Shown piece by piece: positions 37,396 through 48,719 of a stretch of 64,000 nt of DNA. The notes under the pieces were generated by a model that worked only from the letters and a program-made list of their open reading frames with translations, was not told where the DNA came from and searched no databases. The DNA lies in NCBI GenBank assembly GCA_036365515.1, contig CM070874.1:171295797-171359796 (forward strand), read 5' to 3'. Positions within the stretch are counted from its first letter, which is position 1, and every line of letters begins with the position of its first letter. The translations under genes and the position numbers were made by a program. The stretch comes from Torymus aiolomorphi (lineage: Eukaryota; Arthropoda; Insecta; Hymenoptera; Torymidae).

Positions 37396-38112
37396 TCATC
37401 TATTTATATTGTTTTTGTTAGCATGTATAAAAAGCATTTCAGAAAATAGTCTTTTGTTTAAATTACTTTCAATATCTAATATTTTAATATTGTCAAAATT
37501 AAAACTATGATTGTTATGACTTAAGTGTTGTACTAAGGCAGATTTTTCATTTTTATTTTTGCAATCTCTATTGTGCTCATAACATCTATTTTTTAGCATT
37601 CTGGAAGTTTGTCCTATGTATACAGCATTACAATTTTTACAAAAGATTTTGTAAACAACATTTTTCTTGTCAAACATATCTATTATATTTTTGCCAAGCT
37701 TAATAAAACTAGAAAACTTATTTATACAAGTAAAAACAATATTAATATTAGCTTTAGAAAACATTTTACATATTTGATAATTCACATATTTAATATAGGG
37801 TAAAACTATTGTAATTTTATTATGGGAAAGTTTAGTAATTTTTGATAAATTATTATGACAATTATTAAGTTTATTTAATCTGACTTTAATATATTTATTG
37901 ATGAAGTTTAAAGGATAATCATTTAACAAAAGTAACTTCTTAGTTAATTTTAAATTTTCTAAATGGAATTTTTTATCAGATAATTTGATACTATAGTCTA
38001 CCAAATTATAAATAATACCTTTTTTGTGTGAGATTGGATGATGAGAATTATAATTTAAATATCTACCAGAAAAGGATGGTTTCCTATACCAATTTGTAAT
38101 AATTGAATTATT
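37396..38112 (-). pseudogene. Penelope-like RT C-terminus and GIY-YIG endonuclease
   Basis: The open minus-strand frame begins at about 38112 with TNWYRKPSFSGRYLNY and HPISHKKG, typical of the end of the Penelope RT domain. It runs through a lysine-rich linker to a GIY-YIG nuclease: VYKIFCKNCNAVYIGQTSR (about 37670-37615), EH, and a terminal LFSEMLFI. The catalytic RT core is missing, a 5' truncation as is usual for this class. The final 200 codons are uninterrupted, so this piece is relatively young. It would cleave target DNA for insertion. Confidence 0.85.
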
Positions 38113-38435
38113 ACAAACATGCTAACAAAAACAATATAAATAGATGATTGGACACACAAAAATTAAGGAATTGTTACAAAAATGTTATTAATAAAATATT
38201 TTCAGAAACATAGTTATCTATCTACTATATTTGTAGTTCGTGACTGATTTGATTTTGTACTCTATGCTAGATGTTATCTAAATGTAAATATACTCTATGC
38301 TGTTAGTATTATACGTTAGACTGTCATTGACTTGTGCTTATGCATGTGATATTTCTCTTCGGTGAGATTATTTTTGTTGTAATGATTATATTTATCAAAT
38401 TGTTATTGTAATGTTTTATATTTTTATATTGTTTG

Positions 38436-38522
38436 TATTTAGCCTGAAGAGGGTCGGTGATATTCCCAAAACGACCGAAACGTTGCAACAATAAAAAATA
38501 TTTTTGATGGAAAGTCGTTAGT
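38436..38522 (+). ncRNA. Possible hammerhead ribozyme in Penelope terminal repeat
   Basis: Core elements are in the right order: CTGAAGAG (38444), a stem GGTCG/CGACC (38452-38456 and 38472-38476), GAAA (38477-38480) and a cleavable GTC (38514-38516). A closing stem pairs TTTAGC (38438) with GTTAGT (38517). The third stem, between GAAA and GTC, pairs imperfectly. Hammerhead ribozymes are known in Penelope terminal repeats; activity here is inference. The inverted copy lies at about 37025-37110 on the minus strand. Confidence 0.45.
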
Positions 38523-38588
38523 CTCATTTTATTCAAATTAATTTTTCTCCATCATTAGCATCGTTTTCAAGAAAATTTAAAAATAAAT

Positions 38589-39603
38589 GTTGGATCGAAC
38601 GAAAACGAAATCAAGAAAATTATATAATAGGTCGTTTAAATATTGTTTCTCCAAAGGATGTTGAACGATTTCATTTAAAATTAATTTTAAATTGTGTTAG
38701 AGGTGCAATTTCGTTTCAAGATTTACGAACGTATGAAAAAATTACATATAACACATACAGAGAAACTGCAATAAAAATGGGTTTAGTTGACTATGACTTA
38801 CAAATAAAAAATATTTTTAAAGAAGCTTGTGACGTTATGTTAGGATATCAGCTACGTCAATTTTTTGCTTGGTATTAACTATCTGAAAATATTAATGGTA
38901 ATAATATTTGGAAGGAATTTAATAACTTTTTCATAGAAGATTTTAAAGATAATAAATTAAACAATGCCCTCATACAAATAAATGAAATATTATCATTAAA
39001 CGAAAAATCAAGTTTAGAATTTGGATTGCCTGAACCAAATAAAATCTTAAAAATTGAATGTAATGAAGTTAATAAGACTGAAATTTTATTCTGTGAAGAA
39101 ATGTTTAGTAACATGTATACTCAACTAAATTTAGAACAAAAGTATATTTTTGAGAAATTATTAAATAATGAACATAAGATTCATTTTATTGACGGTCCTG
39201 GTGGTTCAGATAAAACATTTTTATACAAAACATTAATTTTTTACTTTTTGTCTAAAGAAAACAAAATTTTATTAATGGCTTGGACTGGTATTGCGCTAAT
39301 ACTATTACCAAAAGGAATGACAAATAATAAAACATTTAAATTACCTTTAGATTTAGAAAGTATAGAAAGTGCATTTTTAGAATTAGACTCTGATAAGAAA
39401 AAATTACGGGAAGTAGATGCAATAATTTGGAACGAAGCATCAATGATACCAAAAAAATCTTTAGACATTGTAGATAAAACATTAAGAGATGTTTATAATA
39501 ATAATTTACCATTTGGGGGGAAATTAATTGTATTAGGAGGAGATTTTCGGCAAATTCTTCCAGTTATTAAAAACAGTTGTAGAAACACAATTATACAAGA
39601 AAC
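38589..39603 (+). pseudogene. Helitron helicase (PIF1-like) fragment 2
   Basis: Begins with CWIERKRNQENYIIGRLN and VSPKDVERFHLKLIL, then LRTYEKITYNTY. A TAA stop near 38876 precedes the SF1 helicase: Walker A region IDGPGGSDKTFLYKTL (about 39190; the expected GT/SGKT has D in place of G), AWTGIAL, DEAS-like WNEASMIPKK (about 39430) and GGDFRQILPVI (about 39537). It stops at 39603 where the gypsy LTR begins. It would unwind DNA during rolling-circle transposition. Confidence 0.85.
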
Positions 39604-40235
39604 TGTTACGTCCGTAACATATCTCTAAATTTAAATGTTATATTCATATTAGCATCAGTAATTTTCTTTGACCCACAAAATTATGTGATTGCAAATTTAA
39701 ACGACGCAGCATTTCGACAACGCAATAGCATGCCGTAGCGAGCCACCTACTTCGTGAAGGTGTACGCGCGTCAGAACTTTTATGTAGACTCAGCAACTCT
39801 CAACTTCGAAACCAAACGATTTATGTCGAAATGTTTATTAAATTTGATTAAAAAGATGATTTTGATTCAGCGTTAAAATCATCTTCAACCTAATTATTTT
39901 GTATTATAAAAGAAGCGCCGTGTGTCACGCAAATCAGTCACAGTAACAACCGTAATACAGGTGAACTTGTGAGCTCCGTCTGCCTCAGACGACATACGAG
40001 GGCATAATTCATTATATCGGAGCAACAAATACACTAAAGTATAGTAACATAAGCGGAATAATTCTACGAGCGAATATACAACGACAGCATATATTGTGAG
40101 GGAAGTTCAATTGACTAAAAATTAAACATCGAAGGAATTGCAAGCAGCAACAATATTGGTAATTATACCTTTCTAAATAAAATAAACTTTAAACCAAATA
40201 TTATTCGTTATTTCCTTTATCCCGCGGACTTCACA
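39604..40235 (+). repeat. Gypsy 5' LTR
   Basis: Begins TGTTACGTC, ends ACTTCACA, 632 bp. It contains a TATA-like TTATAAAAGAAGCG (about 39914) with an ATCAGTCAC initiator-like site 30 bp downstream, and AATAAAATAAAC near 40177 for polyadenylation. TCGGTTCCGG follows as the presumptive primer site; the tRNA is not identified. Confidence 0.8.
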
Positions 40236-41051
40236 TCGGTTCCGGTACAGAATCGGATACTAGATTCTTACGAAAAACAAGACTGGTATAAAAGGAAACA
40301 AATAGTATTTGTTCATACTAATAATTTATTTTATTACTAACTATTTCCGAGCGTCTTACTTTGGAGTAAGAAGTTGTGGGGATCATTGTAGCATGAATCA
40401 CCCAAACTGCGGAAGATAAGCATGTACGGCTCGTCCAGACTATACTAAAATATTAACAGATAAATAAAAGAAAAAAATAGACGATGTTATAGAAATAGGG
40501 AAAGAAGGAAGGATAACCCAAATACAAATAATCAACGTAAACGAATATAAAAAAAGATTTAACATAAAGATAAAATCAAAATAATTAAATATATAAGTAA
40601 ATAGCATCACGAAAATATATTTGACAAACAGCAAATTAAAGAGAAAAAATTGATATAGGGAAAACATTAAGAAACAAATAAGTAAATAATATCAGTAAAA
40701 ACAAATAACTAAAATATTAGTGGAAAAAATAAACAAATGAATAAATAAATGCAAGAAAAAAAATTTTAAATAAATAAAACAAATCCAACACGAATCAGAA
40801 AAAAGAAATAATAATACAAAATAATAATCATTGAATAGATAAATGCTATATTTTACATAAACAAGATATAAAAATATCAGGAAATCAATTAAAACGCAAA
40901 AATAAGTGATACAGATATAAAATAACAAATAAATAAATTATATCGTGAAATAAACAATTAGAAAATATATACATGAAAATAGTTGAACTAATAATAAAAA
41001 GATATTTAAAAAGAAATATTAAGTATAGCATAGGCAGAAGAGTAATATGTC
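40236..41051 (+). other. Gypsy 5' leader
   Basis: Untranslated AT-rich region between primer site and gag. No coding frame. A short hairpin CTTACTTTGGAGTAAG lies near 40357. Confidence 0.5.
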
Positions 41052-42142
41052 ATGTCATATCAGAAAAACGCAGGAAATAAGGGAAACGAAGGGATCTTAA
41101 CCAGACAGACGACCCAAAGAAATCCAGAACTTTAAAAGCAAATAGACGAGAAAAGTAAAGAAGCTAATATTTTTGAATGGAAACCGAGAGTACCAAGATC
41201 ACCTCCGAGCATAAACTTGCCTAAAAATTTATTACATACTCACGTTAACGTACCAATTGACTCAAAAACAGAGGAAAAAACGGAAAAAGTTTCAATTCTA
41301 ACGACTTCGAAAGCAGATGTTAACGTATCAGAAAAACCAGATTCACGAATTACAGCTATCCTAGAACCAAACGAGAACATTACAGACTCTACACAAGACT
41401 TAATAGACGGAAACAAATCTACAAAAGATATAAATAATCTTTTAATTCCGGAACTAAAATAAGATATTACATCACCAACTAATTTTGGTACACCGAATAC
41501 ACCAAGTCAGAGCCCTGCATTTTTTGTGGATTCAATATATTTTGAAAACGGCAGACAAAACGACTACACGGACATAGAAGGATTACTTAACGAACAAAGT
41601 TTGATTTTAGCTAGAGATAATAATACAAGTAATAACGGACAGCCAGAAATTCAAATAAACAAAGATTTAATAAATCTCGAAACAGAAATGTCAAACCAAA
41701 AGCTTAAACTACCACTTAAAGATGTCGCAAAAATAGCTCCAGAATTTGATGGAGAAAATATGTAACCAGAAGAATATATAGAAAGACTTCAACAGGCAAA
41801 AGACATTATTGACAACGCAGATGAAGAAAAATTAGTACGACTTTTAAAAATAAAATTAAAAGGTGAAGTATATAAAGCCCTAAGGAAAGCAAATATTACT
41901 ACTATTGAAATTTTAATTGGATCCATACGTAAAATTTATCCAAGTAAGGAAGATATACATACACTTTATGGAAAATTGATTAGAATAAATCAAGAACCGA
42001 ACGTAACAGTATTGGAATATGCTAACAAGATTACAGAAATAGGTACCAAAATTAAAGAATTATAAGCATCAGAACCAGGTATTATAGAAAAAAATTTTAC
42101 AATTTTTAAAACCCAATTGGAAACAGACATATTAAATTATTT

Positions 42143-42330
42143 TATACCACTCTAACCTCAAAATCACAACTTTGATATGATTTTTCGGCGCTCGAGGTAT
42201 AAAATCCCGTTCGAAACTAGTACGTAAGTCGATTATTTAGCTGGTGTGACTTTTTCGCACTCGCTTCGCTCGTGCAAAAAGTCGCACCAGCTAAATAATC
42301 GACTTCCCCACCCGTGTCGAAATGTACTAT
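42143..42330. mobile_element. Palindromic insertion in gag
   Basis: The sequence departs from gag coding here. It contains a near-perfect hairpin (about 42229-42307): AAGTCGATTATTTAGCTGGTG pairs with its complement around a GCACTCGCTTCGCTCGTGC centre. Gag resumes at about 42335 (KDGLKSEIRFALAEHETT). Ends and target duplication are not certain. Confidence 0.6.
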
Positions 42331-43404
42331 TTAAAGACGGTCTAAAAAGTGAAATACGATTTGCATTAGCAGAACACGAAACGACACAGAGTGCAATACA
42401 AAGAGCAATAGATCTAGAGGCAAATACAGAAAAAAGAATTATGATGAGAAAAGGTAACGCAAATGTATTGTATAGTTTCGAAAAACCAAATATAAATACC
42501 ATAAGAGAATATCATTTCCAAATTTGTAATAATTCTGAACACGAAACACTATTCTGCGACAACGCGTCATGTGTATATTGTAAAAATAAAGATCATCTAT
42601 CATATTTCTGCAATGTCGCAAAAGAGAAAATAGAATTGATTTGTAAATTTTGCAGTTCAAGGGGACATTTGATAGATATTTGTAAATTAAATCATTTAAA
42701 AGGAAGTCATTGTCAATATTGCCAAGATATGGGTCACACAGTTACAAGTTGCCCACTAATAAAAAAATTTGAACTCTGCTGGAAATGCAAGGGAAGAGGT
42801 CACAGTCCGAATGTGTGTGAAAAAAAGGCTAACGTCATCGAAATTTGCAAATTCTGCGGTAACACGAACCACACGATGAAGAACTGCCCGTCGGTAGTAT
42901 ATCAGAGGTGCAATAAACCGGGACACATAATAAAATACTGTCAGGTAACAAGGAAAATGTTTTGGTGTACAATTTGTAAGATAGAAGGTCACGAAGCCTC
43001 GGATTGCCAGATGGCGGGAATTATGATGATGCAAGGACAGATATTTGGAAATAAGATTACTTGCCAAATTTGCGAGGTAATCGCACATACAGCAGCGTAT
43101 TGCCCAGATCGGAATACAAGTTCACGAATGAATACAGATTACACAAATATCAATCCAAATTATAGAAATTTAGAAAATAAATACACTTATCACACACCAA
43201 ATAATTCAAGAAACTCAAATGGATTCCACAATCTCCAACAACAAAGTTATCACACAAGAAATGCGAGTTTTAATGAACAAATAAATATACGAAACGGAAA
43301 AAAACAATATTGTGAATTTTGTAAAAGATCAGGACACACGATAGTAAATTGCAGGAAATTACAAAGAATAGAAAATACACCAACATGTGAGTATTGGTAT
43401 CCGG

Positions 43405-43925
43405 ACAGTTGCTCGAAAATCTTTTTCTCGAATGAAAATTTGCTCGAATATACATTTGCTCGAAAGATAATTTCCACCTATGGAGGGTCATTATTTCTTT
43501 AGTCACAAACTCAGATAAATGACTAAATAAATAATGTCCATTCATAGGTAGAAGTGTATGAATTTCAAAAGAAATTAGACTCTTTTAACACACTTGAATA
43601 GAAGCTTAATGATTTGCATATTTGCAAATGTCATTTAGAGCAAAGTTTTTTCGGGTCAATGTTCTTTCGAGCAAATGTATTTGCCGCAAATCTTCATTCG
43701 AGCATATATCTTTCGAGCCAATGTATATTCGAGCAAATGTTCATTCGAGAAAACAATTTTCGAGCAAATGTCCATTCGAGCAAATGTCCATTCGAGCAAA
43801 TGTCTATTCGAGCAAATGTCCATTCGAGCAAATATCCATTCGAGCAAACATCATTCGAGCAAATGTCTTTCGAGCAAACATCTTTCGAGCAAATGTCTTT
43901 CGAGCAAAAGTTTTCGAGCAACTGA
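43405..43925. mobile_element. Foldback element built of 16-bp subrepeats
   Basis: Ends are CAGTTGCTCGAAAA (about 43407) and its complement (about 43923). The left arm has several and the right arm over a dozen copies of a 16-bp unit, CGAGCAAATGTCCATT, in inverted orientation relative to each other. The centre (43470-43620) is unique. Terminal arms made of short tandem units are the hallmark of Drosophila Foldback elements. All open frames over it are translations of the subrepeat. It interrupts gag. Confidence 0.75.
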
Positions 43926-44191
43926 CCTAAACCCTGAGTATTGTAAGAGAAAAGGTCACACAATTGAAAACTGCACTACATTAAAGAGTGTAGAAAGTAG
44001 GGTAGGGAAATTCTGCAATTTTTGCAAAAGTACGACGCATTCATTGGAAGAATGTTTTAGAAAACCAAATTATGAACAAACAAATCCGGGAAACGAGTAA
44101 ACTCTTCCAGAAATGAGTGGACTAGGGAGACAAAGAGAATACACTCAAAAGTAATGCGGACATTAAAATAAGTACATTTAATAGTGATAAT

Positions 44192-45381
44192 GTGGTGAAT
44201 GTGAATTACAACAAAGGAAAAGACAATAACACTGATTTATTAATTTCAAGGGATTTGAGTGAAATTACTACAAACATGAGGGAAAATAAGATAACCGACA
44301 AAACTAAAAATAAAAATGTTGACGAAATAAACTTAATTAATTCTAACGAACCAGAAATAAATAATTCCGAAAATAAAAAAATGCAAGGAAAAATCACAGC
44401 ATCAAAAATCGCAATGTATTTTCTAAAATTGGAAAACTCTTTGCAGTATACTGAAATAGAACATCCATATACAGATAAAACATATAATTTACTCACAGAC
44501 AGTGGAGCTCAATTAAATATTATCAAGGGAAATCAGATATTTTCTAATGAAATTTTAGAAAATAAGAAAATTCATTTATCTGGTATCACAGATAAGACAA
44601 TTGAAATATTAGGAGTAATAAAAATGAATATTAATGGATTAAATATAGATTTTCATGTCGCACCAGAAAAGTTTTGCCTACCTTATGACGGACTTTTAGG
44701 AATAAAAATTCTTACGGAACAAAAATTAAGACTGGATGAAGATTATTTACAAATAAATAATAACAGAATCAAACTAAAACCTGCCCATAAACTAAATCAT
44801 AATCTTAATATAGTAACTCAAAACCCACAAAAAACGGATAAAGAAATTAAATCAAGAGTAACGATAGAACAAAAGGAACTTTTAAAGAAAATGTTGGAAA
44901 ATACGAATAAGAAACAAAATTCAACACCCGTAATTCATAAGGATTGTGAACAAATATTACAAATAAACGAGAAAACTAAAATTTTTAAATTGAGGATGAA
45001 ATGGAAAAATTATCCTGTTTAATATCTTATGAACCCGAGTTAATCAATAAAAATGAAGTAAATATAAATTCAGAAATAACATTTTATGATGACGTTACAA
45101 AAATTTTAAATACGATTTCAATATTAGAGGCAGAAGGAAAGGATTTACAACAAAAAATGTTAAATGAAATTCTATCAGAAAATATAAATTATTTACATTA
45201 TGAGGAAATTTTGGAAAATAACGAAAATAATATTAAGCCATTAATAAATAATATTAATATTGCTTTTGAAAATAATGACCAAACAATCGATTTGGAGGAA
45301 ATTGGATCAACAGATTATAAACAATTTTTGACAATAATGAATAAAAAGATTAAAGTAGAATATAATAAACTATGGAAATGA
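44192..45381 (+). pseudogene. Gypsy protease region
   Basis: An open frame from 44192 holds a retropepsin motif, NLLTDSGAQLNIIKG (about 44486), and a downstream LLGIKIL, the protease flap and C-terminal pattern. A frame change near 45010 leads to a second frame (to 45381) of spacer sequence before RT. Aspartic protease would mature the polyprotein. The protease motif itself is intact; the frameshift separates it from RT. Confidence 0.75.
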
Positions 45382-45587
45382 AAAAGAATATAACTTCATA
45401 TCTTATGTGGGATCAATAAATTTTATAGGAAAAAATGATTCAATACAAGATTTAAAAGAATATAATAGAAAAGAAAGATTATTAGAAAAAATATGTTACC
45501 AAAACTTGCGTGAAAATATTAAAACAATGATTAAAGATCTAGTATTAAAAAATAAGGATATATTTTAGTTAGAGGGAGATAGTTTAG

Positions 45588-47283
45588 GATCATGTAATGT
45601 AGAACAATTTTCTTTACCCCATAAATTAAAAGAAATCGCGATAGAAGAAACTCAAAAATTAATAACAAATGACCTAGTTAGAAACTCAAAAAGTGCTTTT
45701 AATGCTCCAGCATGGATTGTAGCAAAAAAAAAAAAAGTTAGCAGACAGAAAGAAACGGTGGCGTTTAGTGATAGATTATAGAAACCTTAACGAACAAACA
45801 GTTCCAGATCCATATTTACTCCCAAATATTACAGAAATATTCGATCAATTAGGAAAAACTAAATTCTATCACGTTATAAATTTAAAATCGGGTTTTCATC
45901 AAATTTCTATGAAACCAAGTGATATACACAAAACTGCATTTAGCATAAATCCTTTGGGACGCTTTGAATTTCGCGTATTGCCTTTCGGATTGAAAAATTT
46001 ACCGCGTACATTTCAAAGAGGGCTAAATACAGTTTTAGACGATTTAATCGGTAAAATATGTTTTGTATTCATCGACGATATAATCATTTTTGGCGAAACG
46101 GTGACAGAGGCAAACGAAAGATTTAATACAGTAGCACAAAAATTACGGAAAGCAAACTTAACATTAGAACCGGAAAAATGTGAATTCCTAAAAAAAAAGT
46201 ATGTTATTTAGGTCATATTATAAGTGAATACGGAATAAAACCTGATCCAAAGAAAGTAGAAGCAGTAAAACAATTCCCTATGCCTAAAAATGTTAAAAAC
46301 ATTAGAGAATTTCTAGGACTTTCAGGTTATTGTAGAAGATTTATAAAAAATTATGCAAAAGTAACAAAACCTTTAAATATATTATTAGAAAAAGACATGA
46401 AATTTCATTGGGAAAAAGAACAACAAAATGCTTTCGAGGAAATTAAAGAATTATTATGTACAGCACCAATTTTAGAGTATCCACGTTTTGATGAGCCATT
46501 TATCATTACGACAGATGCATCAAATTTTACTTTAGGTGCAGTTTTATCCCTGATTAAAAAAAAATATTAAATCCTATTGGATCCTATTAAATTCCCTATA
46601 TAGTCCATGTATTAAGTCAGTAAAAAATCCTCATTAAAGTCGATTCAACTAACAGCTTTTTAAAGGAATGAATGGGTTTTTTTAATCAGGGATCGCAAGG
46701 CGAAATCGGCAAAGACCGACAGCCTACGCATCACGAAGTTTACATAAAGCCGAAACTAAATATCATACCTATGAAAAAGAAGCATTGGCAATATGTTTGC
46801 AATAAAAACGTTTAAAAATTACGTATATGGAAACAAATTCACAATTGTTACTGATCACAAACCACTGTTATGGTTAAAATCAGCTGATAATAATACAAGA
46901 GTCCGAAAATGGAGACTAAAACTGTCAGATTATGAATTTAATATTGTATACAAACCAGGAAAATAGAACGCAAATGCAGATGCTCTATCTAGAAATCCAG
47001 TAGAGATATTTGTTATCACCAGAGCACAAAATAAGCAAATATTAAATAAAAATAACGCACAACCGAGAATTTTTAGTAATGATAATAAAATCAAAGTAAT
47101 GAATGAGGATAGACAGAAACTTAAGAAAAAAAGAGGCAGACCTAGGAAAAATAATGACAAAAAAATGACTACGGGTAAAAAAAAGAGGAAATTGATGAAA
47201 ACAAAGAGACCACATCGAAAATTAATAATATCGTTTATTCTGAAAATTCTATACAATTTAGAAACGATAATATTGTCCATTTA
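45588..47283 (+). pseudogene. Gypsy reverse transcriptase and RNase H
   Basis: RT begins with FSLPHKLKEIAIEETQKLI and APAWIV. A poly-A slippage run at 45725-45738 shifts the frame before RWRLVIDYRNLNEQT. The first catalytic motif reads VINLKSGFHQI (about 45873) where DLKSGF is expected; the second, FIDDIIIF (about 46069), is intact. A frame change near 46195 precedes YLGHIIS and the RNase H start ITTDASNFTLGAVLS, which is cut at 46548 by a MITE and resumes at 46694. VTDHKPLLWL and ADALSRNP (about 46840-46995) follow, with a TAG at 46965. Confidence 0.85.
46548..46691. mobile_element. 144-bp MITE in RNase H
   Basis: Terminal inverted repeats CCCTGATTAAAAA and TTTTTAATCAGGG. Removing it rejoins the RNase H frame. 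AT flanks both sides, consistent with a 2-bp target duplication, though this is short. Confidence 0.8.
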
Positions 47284-47493
47284 ATAAATTTAAAAGGAAC
47301 ATCATTAGATAAAGATACTGAATCATTAATCAAAAGTAAAAACATAAAGCCAAAACTATCATTTACAGAAGACAATATAGATATAATAGATATAGAGAAT
47401 AAAAAATTATTCATGCTATACATAGATACGTCCGTATCATGTAAATGAATAAAGGAAAATTTAGCGAAATTATTTAATCAATTAAAAGAACTA

Positions 47494-48696
47494 TTGGTTA
47501 CTAAAAATATATGTATTTACAGTATTTCTAAAGATATAGAAATTTTAAATATAAATTGGATAGAGATAGAGGAAGTATTAAGAGAAATATTTAATAATAC
47601 AAATATAAAAGTAATAATATTTTTAAATAATATTGAATACGTAAAAATTGAAGACAGAGATAGAGTCTTCGAAATGTATCACTCCTCTACGATAGGAGGA
47701 CATTCAGGTGTAAATAGAACGTACAATAGACTTAAGGAGAAATATTTTTGGGAAAATTTAAAATCAGACATTCAAAATAGAATTAAAGATTGTGAAGATT
47801 GTCAAAGAAATAAATTAAAACGAAAAAAGACTAAACAACCTATGATTATTACAGATACACCGGCAAAAACATTTGATAAAGTCGCGATGGATATTGTAGG
47901 TTCATTTAACACTACCAAAAATAATAATAAATATATTTTATCCATACAAGATCAATTATCAAAATTTATAATTTTAGTGTGTTTGAAAGATCAAACAGCG
48001 GAATCGGTTTCAGACGCTTTCATAAAAAGATTTATATGTATATTTGAGTCTCGAAAAATAGTACTAACTGATAGAGGGGCAAATTTTAGAAGTAAAATAA
48101 TGAAACAAATAGCAAAAAGATTCAAATTTGAGAAAATTGAAACAACAGCTTTCTCACCTCAATCAAACAGTTCATTACAAAGAGCACATCACCCAATATG
48201 TGAATATTTAAAAAATTTTTCTACAAAAAAATATGAATGGGATGAACTCTTAGATTTTGCACAGTTTCATTATAATACAAGTGTACATACTAGCCATAAA
48301 TTTACACCACATGAACTTGTTATTGCTTATCCTGCTAGAATTCCATCTAGGGAGCCAATAGAAAAATCGGAAATGTTACCCACTTTTAATGGATATCTCG
48401 AAAAGCTAGTACAAAATATGAGGGAAATTGCCTCGATAGCAAGAGAAAATCTAATTATTTCTAAACAAAGATCCAAAAATTACTATGACAGATCTGTAAA
48501 TCCAATATATTTTAAAAATGGAGACGAAGTGTGGCTAATAAAAGAACCAAATCCAGGAAAACTTGAAAAAGATCACTATCAAGGCCCTTTTGAAATTTTA
48601 AAAGTAAGCGAAAATAATAGCATTATTATGGATTACAAGGGAAAGGCAAAAACAGTGCATGCAAATAAATTAAGCCTCGTTAACGGAAAAAGATAG
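47494..48696 (+). CDS. Gypsy integrase, open but with a changed catalytic residue
   Basis: An uninterrupted frame of about 400 codons. HHCC zinc domain: MYHSSTIGGHSGVNRTY and CEDCQRNK (about 47680-47810). Catalytic core: AMDIVGSF (about 47885), LTDRGANF (about 48068), then PQSNSSLQRAHHP (about 48160), where the third acidic residue (Glu in the usual SLER motif) appears as Gln. The C-terminal region ends with YQGPFEIL and KTVHANKLSL, the GPF/Y type. It would insert the DNA copy into chromosomes. The start is arbitrary because integrase is normally part of pol. Open but probably inactive. Confidence 0.85.
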   Translation: MVTKNICIYSISKDIEILNINWIEIEEVLREIFNNTNIKVIIFLNNIEYVKIEDRDRVFEMYHSSTIGGHSGVNRTYNRLKEKYFWENLKSDIQNRIKDCEDCQRNKLKRKKTKQPMIITDTPAKTFDKVAMDIVGSFNTTKNNNKYILSIQDQLSKFIILVCLKDQTAESVSDAFIKRFICIFESRKIVLTDRGANFRSKIMKQIAKRFKFEKIETTAFSPQSNSSLQRAHHPICEYLKNFSTKKYEWDELLDFAQFHYNTSVHTSHKFTPHELVIAYPARIPSREPIEKSEMLPTFNGYLEKLVQNMREIASIARENLIISKQRSKNYYDRSVNPIYFKNGDEVWLIKEPNPGKLEKDHYQGPFEILKVSENNSIIMDYKGKAKTVHANKLSLVNGKR

Positions 48697-48719
48697 TAAA
48701 TTATTTTCTGTTTTAGGAG

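Larger units (their letters stand above)
37008..38575 (-). mobile_element. Penelope-like element, 5' truncated, with inverted terminal copies
   Basis: Flanked by the 13-bp duplication TTTAAAAATAAAT (36995-37007 and 38576-38588). About 420 bp at each end (37008-37424 and 38117-38545) are inverted copies; between them lies a minus-strand RT-tail plus GIY-YIG coding fragment. Inverted terminal repeat copies and GIY-YIG endonucleases are known in Penelope-like elements. Confidence 0.85.
41052..44100 (+). pseudogene. Gypsy gag with a long zinc-knuckle array
   Basis: Starts at the ATG at 41052. The capsid-type region to about 42140 is interrupted by stops (41133, 41460, 41763, 42063) but stays in one frame. 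A palindromic insertion splits it at 42143-42330. From about 42520 it encodes a run of CCHC knuckles: complete ones near 42572 (CVYCKNKDHLSYFC), 42643, 42717, 42780, 42848, 42965, 43063, 43313 and 44016, with degenerate ones near 42526, 42908 and 43940 lacking the first Cys. A foldback element (43405-43925) separates the last two. Gypsy gags usually have one or two. It would package RNA; this copy is non-functional. Confidence 0.75.

Noticed and set aside
40440..40928. Minus-strand frames of about 75 codons rich in Phe, Ile and Tyr
   Set aside because: Antisense reading of an A-rich leader; composition only.
43614..44100. Five overlapping open frames of 60-140 codons
   Set aside because: They are translations of the 16-bp foldback subrepeat in all frames; only the last part (zinc knuckles after 43930) is real gag.
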